Shown here: positions 14,903 to 23,672 of the stretch, one piece after another
How positions within the stretch are numbered: the first letter of the stretch is position 1
How the letters are laid out: each line of letters starts with the position of its first letter
Assembly (NCBI GenBank): GCA_045615885.1
Contig: JAZLFR010000011.1
Span: 1 to 64,000, forward strand
Length of the DNA: 64,000 nt
From: UBA1765 sp045615885
GTDB lineage: Bacteria > Fibrobacterota > Fibrobacteria > Fibrobacterales > Fibrobacteraceae
Direction: 5' to 3'
Program-made: the position numbers and the translations under genes
Notes under the pieces: generated by a model
What the model saw: only the letters and a program-made list of their open reading frames with translations
The model's database searches: none
What the model was told of the DNA's origin: nothing

Positions 14903-15297
14903 AAACAACATATAAGCTTCTTGGCTCATTTTGGGATGGCCGCAAAGATTTAGAAACCCCTCTTGCAGAGTATTCCGAAGAAAGACAAATTCGTGATTAT
15001 AAAGAAGAATATGATTTATTCGATACCTTGGAATATATTCGTTCCGTAAGGATTTCTGAATTGTTTCGGCTAGAGTACGGAAATAGAATTTTTTCTGTTT
15101 TAGATAAGCTTCGCTTATGTTCCAAGGTGATAATTATTTTAGACTGCTACATCAAAAGTGAAAATCCAGTAATAAGGAATTTTTTATCCAAAAGAATCTC
15201 TCAGTGTTTAAGACTTGTACAGGATTACCTTGCCAAGAAGCCTGTTGAAATTTATATCCAATCAGAAAAAGGGCAAACCGGTAAAGAAGGTTATTGA
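14899..15297 (+). CDS. Uncharacterized protein D of the island operon
   Basis: 132 residues, no recognised domain. The first half is charged (YSEERQIRDYKEEYDL), the second half has amphipathic helices with a hydrophobic core (KLRLCSKVIIILDCYIKS). It overlaps B2 by four bases and ends the cassette operon. 115 bases separate it from the restriction gene, and this gap holds a perfect dyad. Confidence 0.6.
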   Translation: MKTTYKLLGSFWDGRKDLETPLAEYSEERQIRDYKEEYDLFDTLEYIRSVRISELFRLEYGNRIFSVLDKLRLCSKVIIILDCYIKSENPVIRNFLSKRISQCLRLVQDYLAKKPVEIYIQSEKGQTGKEGY

Positions 15298-15349
15298 GGT
15301 TCAGTTTTTGAAGACGATTTTGGCAAAATAAGGCTTGAAAAAATTTTTG

Positions 15350-15365
15350 TGACACTTTAGTGTCA
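15350..15365 (+). promoter_or_regulatory. Dyad before the restriction genes
   Basis: TGACACT-TT-AGTGTCA, a perfect inverted repeat 47 bases before the res start, flanked by T-runs on the left and A-runs on the right. It could be an operator for a controller, or a bidirectional terminator for the cassette operon; the eight As after it fit termination of leftward transcripts only. Confidence 0.45.
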
Positions 15366-15412
15366 AAAAAAATGCGTATCTTTGACTAGAATCTCTCAAA
15401 GCGAAGTCTTAG

Positions 15413-18265
15413 ATGTTTTATAAACTGATTGAACATAAAAGAAACGAATGGTATGCTTCCGATGGCTGTCCTGTTACAGGCCTTATTCGATATATTGAAA
15501 TTCGCGGAAAAATGCGTGATGCGCAAATTGAAGCTATAAAGACGTATCTTTTCTTGAAAATAGCTTGTCAAAATAAGCCGTTGTGTCAATTATTTTATCA
15601 AGGGATGTTCAATTCATTGGACCTAGATTCTCTGGAATTGACCTCTCAAGCAAGAAACACCTTGGTTAAAAATCCTGCGGCAGTCGCTTTGCTGGAATAC
15701 GCAATGCAAGTAACCGAGGGTGGAAAAACTCTTGCTCCTGCGCTGGAAACTGCGATAAAGAAAGGAGATGCCGAAATTGATTTTGCGAAAGCAATCTATG
15801 ATTTCTTTTACCAAGTCAATTATGCGGATTATCTTTTTAGTCTTCCTATGGGTGCGGGAAAAACATACCTCATGGCCGCATTTATTTATCTTGACTTGTA
15901 TTTTGCTCAAAACGAACCGGATAATCCTGCGTTTGCGCATAACTTTATGATTTTGGCCCCGTCGGGACTTAAATCGTCTATTGTTCCTAGTTTACGAACA
16001 ATAAAGGACTTTGATCCTTCTTGGGTTATTCCCGAACCAGCAGCTTCAGAGATTAAGAGGATTATAAGGTTTGAAGTTCTTGATGAACAAAAAACAGCAA
16101 GTAAAAGCAATCGTGTAAAAAATCCGAATGCCCAAAAAATCAATCTTCATTTGAGTTTCCCGAATCCAATGGGGCTCGTTGCCGTGACTAATGCGGAAAA
16201 GGTCATTCTGGATAGAGTCGATGAAGATGACGGGACATCGTTCCTTTCTGAAGATGAGGCGTACAAGGTTCGCTTGGCGAACGAACTTCGAAAAACGATT
16301 GGAGAAATCCCAAATCTTTCGATTTTTATTGATGAAGTGCATCATGCCGCAGATGGCGAAATAAAATTACGTCAAGTTGTTAACGGTTGGAGCGAAACTA
16401 AAAATTTCTGTGGAATGCTTGGCTTTTCTGGAACGCCTTATTTGGAACATGCTGAAGCAATTGAATTTACGTCGCAGTTGAAAATTAGGAATACAGACTT
16501 AAGCAATGTTGTTTACTATTATCCCTTGATTGATGGTATTGGAAATTTCTTGAAAAATCCCGATGTCAAGTCTGCTGATGTTCCTACAGAAGAAATAATT
16601 CGCTGTGGTGTGGAAGAATTTTTCGACAAGTATCTGAATACGACATACTCAAACGGAACTTGTGCTAAACTGGCTATTTACTGTGGACAAATAGAACCTT
16701 TGGAACAAGTAGTCTATCCTTTGGTGGCAAAACTCGTTTCGAAAAAATCCTTAAATCCGTCCGAGGTGATCCTTAAGTATCATGGAGGAAATAAGCAGTA
16801 CCCTCAACCGGAAGGCTCCGCAACGGAATTTGCCTCCTTGGATACCTCTATTTCGAAGATTAGAATCGTTTTGTTGGCTCAGATAGGAAAAGAAGGTTGG
16901 GACTGCAAAAGCCTTACTGGAGTTATTTTACCGCAGAAAGGCGCTTGCCCTGATAATATGATTTTGCAGACATCTTGTCGTTGCCTTAGGCAGGTTGATC
17001 GCAAATCAAATGAAACTGCGCTCGTTTGGTTGAATGAGCAAAATGCGAAAGTTCTCAATAAACAGCTTTTACAGCAGCAGCATATTTCTCTGAAGGAATT
17101 TGGTTCCAAACAACTCGGTGAACTCAAAACTTTGAACCGTTTTTCCAGAATGGAAAAACAACAGGTTCCGCCTATTGATTTTTACCAGCTCAAGATTTCG
17201 TACGAGACTTTGGTTGTTGAAGATTCGAATGACGCTACGCGTCGTTTGAAAGAAGAATCTGTTATAGTTTCTGCGGAAACGCAAATTGGTCATATTCAAA
17301 ATATGCAGGGGGATGTCGTAGGGCATTTTAGCATTGAAGATAGCTCGAAAGTCTATGCATCCTTTACTCAATGGTTGCATGATATTGCCAAGGAAAGCTT
17401 CGGTACGTTAAAATACTCTACCCTTCTTTCCCATAAAACACTATTGATGAACATCTTTGACTCGATAACCAAGCAAGATGTGGGAAACATTTTCTTTAAT
17501 CCCAAATTTAACCATGGTCGTATTCGTTCCTTGATTCGTCAAGCGTTTATCCCTTTGCGTAAAATTCAGGTAAATGAAGAGATTATCAAAAGCTCTGCGA
17601 GATTGCTGAAAATCGAAAATTTTACCGCAACAGTTGTAGAATCTGATTCTCGCTACTACCCGGATCAAGATGTGGTGCAGTCCATAATAAAGCTGGATGA
17701 AGAAGGGGGCCCGAAGGAACTCACCGCTGAACAAAAGGCTTTATTGGAACAACTTTCGAAAACAGGCGTAGATGTATCGATGATGACTGCTGCGTCTAAA
17801 GATCCTCACCCGGAACGTAAGCAAAGTTATCACTATATTCCGTATCATTTTGATAGCAACCTGGAAATAGAGTACTTCTCGAAGTCGGTTCTTCCCATGC
17901 TTAATGGGCGAAATTTAGAAGTTTATTTTAATGGCGACGACACGTTAACCGACTTTAAAATTCGATGCTACCACCATGATGGAAAACACTGGAGCTATAT
18001 CGGTATGTATGTGCCCGACTTCTTGGTGATAAAACGCGATGGCTCTGGGGAAATCTATAAGGTCATTATTATCGAGACCAAGGGCGAAGGCTATGCTGCC
18101 AAATTTGAAAAGCGACGGAAATTTATGCAAGGCGAATTTTTGCGTAAGAATAATGAAAAATTCGGATACAAACGATTTGAATTCCTTTACCTAGAGGATA
18201 CGCTTACCAGGAATCAGCGTGAGCAGAAAACTCTGAATGCAATTAACAACTTTTTTGAGGCATAA
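15413..18265 (+). CDS. Type III restriction enzyme Res subunit
   Basis: 950 residues. A superfamily 2 helicase core has Walker A MGAGKT (about residue 146), DEVHHAAD (about 306), the SGTP motif (about 343) and motif VI-like TSCRCLRQVDR (about 520). The C-terminal end carries a PD-(D/E)xK nuclease: PDFLVIKRDG ... IIIETKGEG (865-892). It cleaves DNA after ATP-driven search between unmodified inverted sites, in complex with the Mod subunit encoded 12 bases downstream. The order res-mod is the reverse of the usual mod-res. Base composition is AT-rich, as in the rest of the island. Confidence 0.88.
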   Translation: MFYKLIEHKRNEWYASDGCPVTGLIRYIEIRGKMRDAQIEAIKTYLFLKIACQNKPLCQLFYQGMFNSLDLDSLELTSQARNTLVKNPAAVALLEYAMQVTEGGKTLAPALETAIKKGDAEIDFAKAIYDFFYQVNYADYLFSLPMGAGKTYLMAAFIYLDLYFAQNEPDNPAFAHNFMILAPSGLKSSIVPSLRTIKDFDPSWVIPEPAASEIKRIIRFEVLDEQKTASKSNRVKNPNAQKINLHLSFPNPMGLVAVTNAEKVILDRVDEDDGTSFLSEDEAYKVRLANELRKTIGEIPNLSIFIDEVHHAADGEIKLRQVVNGWSETKNFCGMLGFSGTPYLEHAEAIEFTSQLKIRNTDLSNVVYYYPLIDGIGNFLKNPDVKSADVPTEEIIRCGVEEFFDKYLNTTYSNGTCAKLAIYCGQIEPLEQVVYPLVAKLVSKKSLNPSEVILKYHGGNKQYPQPEGSATEFASLDTSISKIRIVLLAQIGKEGWDCKSLTGVILPQKGACPDNMILQTSCRCLRQVDRKSNETALVWLNEQNAKVLNKQLLQQQHISLKEFGSKQLGELKTLNRFSRMEKQQVPPIDFYQLKISYETLVVEDSNDATRRLKEESVIVSAETQIGHIQNMQGDVVGHFSIEDSSKVYASFTQWLHDIAKESFGTLKYSTLLSHKTLLMNIFDSITKQDVGNIFFNPKFNHGRIRSLIRQAFIPLRKIQVNEEIIKSSARLLKIENFTATVVESDSRYYPDQDVVQSIIKLDEEGGPKELTAEQKALLEQLSKTGVDVSMMTAASKDPHPERKQSYHYIPYHFDSNLEIEYFSKSVLPMLNGRNLEVYFNGDDTLTDFKIRCYHHDGKHWSYIGMYVPDFLVIKRDGSGEIYKVIIIETKGEGYAAKFEKRRKFMQGEFLRKNNEKFGYKRFEFLYLEDTLTRNQREQKTLNAINNFFEA

Positions 18266-18277
18266 GACGGTTTAAAT

Positions 18278-20149
18278 ATGGCTGTACAGTACGTTCCTTA
18301 CTATCCTAATACTCTTGAAGGTCAGGCAATCCTGGATAATTTTGTCAGGACACAGCGCGTATTGCGTTATCGTGACAATAACAAGGTGATTACAAATATC
18401 CAAAGAGGCATGCCACTTTATGAAGTTGAGAAAATAGAGCAGGTTGGTAGTAATGCCAAAGGCAATATCGTCATAAGAGGCGAATGCCTTTCTGCCTGTG
18501 CCTATCTGAAAAAAATGGGCATTATGGTGGACTTGGTTTATATTGACCCACCTTTTGCTAGTGGCGCCGATTACGCAAAGAAAGTTTATGTCCGTCGAAA
18601 CCCTAAAGTTGCCGAAACGATTAAACAAGCCGAGGAAGAACTTGACATTGAAGAATTGAAATCCTTCGAAGAAAAGATGTACGGAGACATCTGGAATAAG
18701 GAGGATTACTTGAACTGGATGTATGAAAATCTAATGGCGATAAAAAGCGTTATGAGTGATAACGCTAGCATTTATGTACACCTAGATTATCATATCGGTC
18801 ACTATGTAAAAATATTGTTGGATGAAATTTTTGGAGAAGACAGATTTATAAACGAAATTACATGGTACTATTATAATAAAATGGCTCCCAAATCCGCTTG
18901 TTTTCCGAGAACTTCAGATAAAATTTTGTTGTACGGAAAGTCGGAATCATATTATTTTGAAACACAGTACGAAAAAAGAGACGAAGTAAAAAAACAGCTT
19001 GTAAGAAAGTTTGTCAATGGCAAGGCTATCAATGCTAGGGATGAAAATGGGAATGTTATGTATCAAGAATCGACTGAGAAGAGAGTTGATGATGTGTGGC
19101 GTATTCCTATGTTACAGCCTGCTGATAAGGAAGAACCTGTTGGATACGCTACTCAAAAACCGGAAGCGATTCTGGAAAGGGTTATAAAAGCTAGTTCACA
19201 AGAAGGAGCTATTGTCGCTGATTTTTTCGGTGGAAGTGGAGTTACCGCCAAGGTTGCAAATGACCTAAATCGTCGATTCATTCACTGCGATATCGGCATA
19301 AACAGCATTCAAACAACACGTGATAGGCTTATTTCCGCAAAGGCTGAGTTCGATCAACTTGAAATAAAAGACGGTGTTTCTCTTTATCGTAATCCTGTTC
19401 AGACCATGGACAAACTGAAGTCTCTCATTCAAGGATTACGTAACGAGGATGCCTTAGATAAATTTTGGGAAGGCAGCATTGTAGATAGTAAATACGGTTT
19501 AATGCCTGTTTATTTGCCAAATCTCATGGACTCATCAACTCGTCTTCTCGATATCCCTTTAATGAACCGCATTTTGCGAAAAGCAATGCCCGATTTACCA
19601 GACAATACCAAGCGTGTAATTGTCTATTATATTGATATAACAGATCGTACGGAAATTGAAACCTTCATCAAGGAACAAAACAATACCCTGATTGAGATTG
19701 AACTTCGTGATTTGAAACAAGTCCTTGATAATGTTGTTGTCGAGGATGAAATTCAGTACGAGGTCAAACAAGTTCAAGATGGACTGTTTACAAGGTGGGC
19801 TGTAGAAATCAATTCCTTCGTAAGTGACCGTGTTATCCAAAAAATTAATGAAGTAAATTCCAGACGCGATCAGCAAGTTTTGAAAAAGGGCAAGACGAAC
19901 AGTTTTCATATTCAAATTAGCGAAACTGGGCTGGAAACCATTGAATGGCTTAGCGTAGACTGCGTTAATGTGGAAAAGAATGTCTCCTGGAATAGCTCTG
20001 CTGAAGTAAAAATTGACAATATCGGCTACGTGACTCTAAATGGCGTAAAAACCAAGGAGTTTTGGAATGGAATGATTATTTCCGAAGCAAAACCCCTTCG
20101 AATGAAAGTCCGTAATATTTGCGGTGACGAAACAGTCGTGGTTCTTTAA
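18278..20149 (+). CDS. Type III DNA methyltransferase Mod subunit
   Basis: 623 residues. The beta-class order is clear: catalytic motif IV VYIDPPFASGADY (about residues 87-99), then the target-recognition region, then the AdoMet motif FFGGSGVTAKVAND (about 316-329) followed by RRFIHCDIG. It methylates adenine at the recognition site and supplies the sequence specificity for Res. The recognition region (about 150-290) is the most variable part and cannot be assigned a target from sequence. Co-transcribed with res. Confidence 0.9.
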   Translation: MAVQYVPYYPNTLEGQAILDNFVRTQRVLRYRDNNKVITNIQRGMPLYEVEKIEQVGSNAKGNIVIRGECLSACAYLKKMGIMVDLVYIDPPFASGADYAKKVYVRRNPKVAETIKQAEEELDIEELKSFEEKMYGDIWNKEDYLNWMYENLMAIKSVMSDNASIYVHLDYHIGHYVKILLDEIFGEDRFINEITWYYYNKMAPKSACFPRTSDKILLYGKSESYYFETQYEKRDEVKKQLVRKFVNGKAINARDENGNVMYQESTEKRVDDVWRIPMLQPADKEEPVGYATQKPEAILERVIKASSQEGAIVADFFGGSGVTAKVANDLNRRFIHCDIGINSIQTTRDRLISAKAEFDQLEIKDGVSLYRNPVQTMDKLKSLIQGLRNEDALDKFWEGSIVDSKYGLMPVYLPNLMDSSTRLLDIPLMNRILRKAMPDLPDNTKRVIVYYIDITDRTEIETFIKEQNNTLIEIELRDLKQVLDNVVVEDEIQYEVKQVQDGLFTRWAVEINSFVSDRVIQKINEVNSRRDQQVLKKGKTNSFHIQISETGLETIEWLSVDCVNVEKNVSWNSSAEVKIDNIGYVTLNGVKTKEFWNGMIISEAKPLRMKVRNICGDETVVVL

Positions 20150-20162
20150 AAGGGAGTGTATA

Positions 20163-20304
20163 ATGAGTCATTCAAAATTTTTAGATAGCTTAAATGCAGA
20201 AAAAAGAAATAAATAGTTCTATTAGTTTGCTTGTGAAGGAATTTTATAAGTCGAACCCACAGCTTCACATGAGTTTGGCAAGAATCAACGATGAGTGGCA
20301 ATGA
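20163..20304 (+). pseudogene. Short frameshifted ORF after mod
   Basis: Behind AAAAGGGAG a start at 20163 encodes MSHSKFLDSLNAEKRNK and stops. One frame over, ATG 20194 opens MQKKEINSSISLLVKEFYKS and continues to ...LARINDEWQ at 20304. A one-base change in the A6 run at about 20200 would join them into a protein of about 46 residues. It is probably the start of a third restriction-island gene, cut off at the island edge. Confidence 0.35.
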
Positions 20305-20437
20305 ATTCTTTAGAACCGATGATGATTTTAACTTTGCTCATTTCAACAGTCGAAGCCTCACTAGAACCAGAATCAGCGCAAGCGCATAGAGGCCACATCA
20401 CAAATGCGGCATAAAGCAAACCAAATAGATGTTTCAT
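20285..20437 (-). pseudogene. Truncated lipoprotein (cyclophilin-like) at the island edge
   Basis: The minus strand starts at ATG 20437 behind AAGGAAGT with a lipoprotein signal (MKHLFGLLYAAFVMWPLCAC). It continues ADSGSSEASTVEMSKVKIII then GSKEFIATHR and stops. VKIIIGSKEFIAT is the first strand pair of small cyclophilin-like-fold proteins, whose remaining 100 or so residues are missing. The break lies near 20296 and marks the right edge of the foreign island. It starts seven bases after larC and so was the last gene of that operon. Confidence 0.55.
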
Positions 20438-20443
20438 ACTTCC

Positions 20444-21706
20444 TTAACGAGCTTTTGATCTTGCGGCGTCAAAAGCTTCACGGAAGGAGACTCCTGCCTT
20501 TTCAGCCACAGCCTTGACGCTTTCAAACTCAGGCTTGAACTTTACGATATCGCCAAGTTCGCATTTCTTGACGGTCACCACTCCAAAGGGGGTTTCTACG
20601 TCTTGAAAGCTGCGGCTCATGCAGTTACGAACCACCGGAATTCTACGAAGTCCGATGGTTGTTGTATTCTTGAAAATGGCGGTTTCAACCTGCCCCATTT
20701 TTTCGCCATCTACAATGGCGCGAAGCAAAATGCCGGGGCGATTTTTTTTCATGTAGCACGGGATAAAATGAACGTCGCGGGCGCCAGCTTCCATGATCTT
20801 ATCCATGGCAAGGCCAAGTTCCTCGGGGCTTGCGTCATCGATGCTACATTCCAGAATGGTGACGCTCAAATCATTTGGGGAATTTCCCGTGGAACTGACA
20901 TCTTCAATAATCTGGGCGCGAAGGAAATTGGCGCGGCCAAAATCACGCTTGCCAAGGCCGATGCCAGACTTTAAAATTTTGTAGTTGGCAGGGAGTTTCT
21001 CGCAAGTGCGGAGAGCGGCAACGACGCCAATACCCGTAGGGGTCACCATTTCGCCCTTGGTGTCTGTAATGTGGAGAGCGATGCCTGCTGCTTCTGCAAT
21101 GCTTGCCACCGCGGGAACAGGAATCGGGAGCATGCCGTGCTGGGTTTGTACAAAACCCGTACCTTCGTTAAGGCCAGTCACCACAACCTGAGAAACACCT
21201 TGAGTTTCCTGCAAGTCATCTACCAAGATGGCCACCGCCATAATATCTACGATGGAATCGATGGCCCCCACTTCGTGAAAGTGAACATCCTCTACAGCGA
21301 CGCCGTGAGCCTTTGCTTCTGCTTCAGCGATAATCAAGAAAATCTTCTTAGCAATGGCAAGAGCATTCTGGGAAAGCGTTCCGTGGCTTGCCACATGATC
21401 CAAAATATCGTAGCATTCCTTTAAATGACGATGCTCATGGGAATGATGATGTTCTACATAGGCTTCTTCGTGAGCATGCACGTGGTCAGCGCTTTCTTCG
21501 CCATGATGGGTATGCAAGTGAACATCAAAAGTGGCACCAGCGATACTATAGGAATTTCCACGACCGAAGTGGCAATGCATTCCATCCAGGTGCATGCTGT
21601 TGATGGCTGCCTCCAACTTTTCACGAGAAGCGCCCAAATCCAGCAAGGCGGCAACAGTCATATCGCCACTGATTCCACAAGATCCGTCCAAATAAAGATA
21701 TTTCAT
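20444..21706 (-). CDS. larC: Nickel-pincer cofactor biosynthesis protein LarC
   Basis: 420 residues. LarC inserts nickel into the pyridinium dithiocarboxylate intermediate, using CTP, to give the mature nickel-pincer nucleotide cofactor. The family start MKYLYLDGSCGISGDM and the conserved VHFHEVGAIDSIVDIMA are present, as is the second half with ECSIDDASPEELG. A His-rich insertion (residues 62-96: HLHTHHGEES, HHHSHEHRH) probably binds nickel. In one frame throughout, with no sign of the ribosomal frameshift that splits larC in Lactobacillus. Follows larB by 60 bases. Confidence 0.92.
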   Translation of the reverse strand: MKYLYLDGSCGISGDMTVAALLDLGASREKLEAAINSMHLDGMHCHFGRGNSYSIAGATFDVHLHTHHGEESADHVHAHEEAYVEHHHSHEHRHLKECYDILDHVASHGTLSQNALAIAKKIFLIIAEAEAKAHGVAVEDVHFHEVGAIDSIVDIMAVAILVDDLQETQGVSQVVVTGLNEGTGFVQTQHGMLPIPVPAVASIAEAAGIALHITDTKGEMVTPTGIGVVAALRTCEKLPANYKILKSGIGLGKRDFGRANFLRAQIIEDVSSTGNSPNDLSVTILECSIDDASPEELGLAMDKIMEAGARDVHFIPCYMKKNRPGILLRAIVDGEKMGQVETAIFKNTTTIGLRRIPVVRNCMSRSFQDVETPFGVVTVKKCELGDIVKFKPEFESVKAVAEKAGVSFREAFDAARSKAR

Positions 21707-21766
21707 ATAATAGTCGTCTGTTTTTAGTTGCTAGTTATTAGTTTATTGTTAGCCAGTAGAACGATT

Positions 21767-22477
21767 TTACTTAATACGGAGCATTCTCATGGCGCTTACG
21801 GCAGCGCCAAAACCATTGTCGATGTTCACTACAGCAACACCCTCGGCGCAGGTATTCAGCATCGTTAGAAGTGGTGCGACACCTTGAAACGAGGCACCGT
21901 AGCCAACGGATGTCGGCACAGCAATCACGGGTGCTTTTACGAGCCCAGCAATGACACCAGCCAAGGCACCTTCCATTCCTGCCACGGCAATAACAACATC
22001 CATCTTGCGAATTTCATCTATTTTGGAAAGCAGTCGATGAAGCCCTGCTATACCCACATCATAATGACGGACAACTTTTGCTCCAAAAAATTCAGCCGTC
22101 ATGGCAGCTTCTTCTGCAATGGGCAAGTCGGCGGTTCCCGCGCAGCAGACTGCGATGGTTCCACGAAGCTTTCCTGATTTCTTTGAAGCGTTGCGAACAG
22201 CGCCCTTGACCGCTTTTATGGAGATGATTTTGGCGGTTTCGTTATAGCAAACTTGCGGCATTTCGCTTTTTACAAACTCATACTGTTCGGCGCTGCACTT
22301 GGTACCTAGAACAGCGCAGCCATTCTCCTCGAAAGTCTGGAGAATTTTCAAAAGTTGTTCCTTGGTCTTTCCTGCGCAATAAATGGCCTCGGCAGAACCA
22401 GTTCGATTTTCGCGGCTGATATCCAGCTTGGCAAAGCCAATGTCTTCGTAACGATCATTTGCAAGAGTATTCTTCAT
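21767..22477 (-). CDS. larB: Nickel-pincer cofactor biosynthesis protein LarB
   Basis: 236 residues from ATG 22477 (a TTG at 22495 is an alternative). LarB carboxylates nicotinic acid adenine dinucleotide at C5 and hydrolyses its phosphoanhydride, the first step of nickel-pincer synthesis. The C-terminal half is the AIR-carboxylase (PurE-like) fold: VVIAVAGMEGALAGVIAGL, PVIAVPTSVGYGASFQG and NIDNGFGAA are typical. Same leftward operon as larC and the tat genes. Confidence 0.92.
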   Translation of the reverse strand: MKNTLANDRYEDIGFAKLDISRENRTGSAEAIYCAGKTKEQLLKILQTFEENGCAVLGTKCSAEQYEFVKSEMPQVCYNETAKIISIKAVKGAVRNASKKSGKLRGTIAVCCAGTADLPIAEEAAMTAEFFGAKVVRHYDVGIAGLHRLLSKIDEIRKMDVVIAVAGMEGALAGVIAGLVKAPVIAVPTSVGYGASFQGVAPLLTMLNTCAEGVAVVNIDNGFGAAVSAMRMLRIK

Positions 22478-22505
22478 AATCAAAATCTTGGGCAATTTTT
22501 AAATA

Positions 22506-23396
22506 TCAATTAGGCTTCCACTTATCTGCATCTCGCTCTGTTCCAACCTGGTAAGGAGAGCTAGGTCTTGTGAAATCAATTTCCTTAGGTTCTTCCACAA
22601 TCGCTTTTCGCAATTTCTGCAATTTTGATTTAGGTTCCACCCTATTCGGAGCATTTTCTTCGCAGCATTCCTTGAACTGTTCGCCTTTATACTTTCGTGC
22701 GGCTAGTAAGCCAGCTTCAAAAAGCAAGTAAGTGGGAGCGCCTAAAATCAGCTGGCTGATAATATCTGGCGGTGTTAACAATGCCGCTAACACAAGGATA
22801 GCCACCACTACGTAAGGGCGGGCATGGCAAACCGTTTCGTAGTAAACAACGCCAGAGCGAATCAGAGCATAAGTCACCAGCGGAAACTGGAACATGCATC
22901 CAAATGCAAGGGAAAGCCACAGCGCCAGGGTAACGATATTTTCTACACCGAAAATCGGCTGCAGGTTTGCACTTTCGAAACTCATGCCGAAGCGCACCAC
23001 CAGCGGGAAGCAAATCCCCAGGCAGAACACCACGCCCGAAATAAAAAGTCCGCTGGTCATCCACACGATAGAACGAACAAACTTCCGTTCGTTTTCGTAA
23101 AGGCCCGGCAGCACGAACTTCCACAAGTTCCAGGCAATGTATGGAGAACAGATGACGCAATCCATAAGTGCCGCAATTTTCAGCTGCAGCAAGAATACTT
23201 CCATTGGGGAAAAGTAATGGAGGGTGGCACCGCTCTGGGCCACAAGTTCTGCGCTGAACCAGTCAAGAACATAGGACGACAACAAAAACATCGGGATAAT
23301 CCCGATGCCTAGCGCCACAAAACAGTGAATCAGCGCCGTACGCAAGGCCTCCAAATGAGAGACCAACGTCTGTTCCTGATCAGCTTTCGAAGACAA
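22506..23396 (-). CDS. tatC: Twin-arginine translocase subunit TatC
   Basis: 296 residues, six membrane helices. The N-terminal HLEALRTALIH is the conserved signal-recognition segment (HLxELRxR type), and the periplasmic loop FSPMEVFLLQLKIA and the cytoplasmic FVLPGLYENERKFV are family features. The start appears to be TTG 23396, eight bases after tatA. A charged C-terminal extension of about 50 residues is not part of the core. With TatA it exports folded cofactor-containing proteins; the Tat-signal DUF362 protein in the same operon is the obvious candidate substrate. Confidence 0.92.
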   Translation of the reverse strand: MSSKADQEQTLVSHLEALRTALIHCFVALGIGIIPMFLLSSYVLDWFSAELVAQSGATLHYFSPMEVFLLQLKIAALMDCVICSPYIAWNLWKFVLPGLYENERKFVRSIVWMTSGLFISGVVFCLGICFPLVVRFGMSFESANLQPIFGVENIVTLALWLSLAFGCMFQFPLVTYALIRSGVVYYETVCHARPYVVVAILVLAALLTPPDIISQLILGAPTYLLFEAGLLAARKYKGEQFKECCEENAPNRVEPKSKLQKLRKAIVEEPKEIDFTRPSSPYQVGTERDADKWKPN

Positions 23397-23404
23397 GTCC
23401 GAAC

Positions 23405-23635
23405 CTATCTTTCGTCTTTCGTCTCTCGTCTTTCGTCTATTTTGGCTTCTGCTTCGCCGACTTTTTCCACAGTCTTCTGCAGGTCTGCGGCTTCTTCCTT
23501 CAGGGCGTCCTTTGCCTTCTTGTATTCGTGCTGGGCACGGCCAAGAGAGCGGGCCAGTTCAGGAATGCGCTTGCCACCGAACAGCAGCAAAACCACAACA
23601 ACAATCAAGATGATTTCTGGAATTCCAAGAGACAT
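23405..23635 (-). CDS. tatA: Twin-arginine translocase subunit TatA
   Basis: 76 residues. One N-terminal helix, the FGGKRIPELARSLG hinge and an amphipathic helix are classical for TatA, the pore-forming subunit. The last ten codons (DERRETKDER) are written in the same ACGAAAG/ACGAGAG heptamers that fill the intergenic repeats at 34.7 and 61.1 kb, so the natural end of the gene seems to have been replaced or extended by this repeat. Confidence 0.93.
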   Translation of the reverse strand: MSLGIPEIILIVVVVLLLFGGKRIPELARSLGRAQHEYKKAKDALKEEAADLQKTVEKVGEAEAKIDERRETKDER

Positions 23636-23672
23636 GCAAACCTCGTCGTTTTTTTATTACTTCAAATGAAAA

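Noticed and set aside
20163..20304. Programmed frameshift in the short ORF after mod
   Set aside because: The A6 run is not in a slippery phase for a -1 shift (codons GAA AAA AGA), and the required shift is +1; decay at the island edge is simpler.
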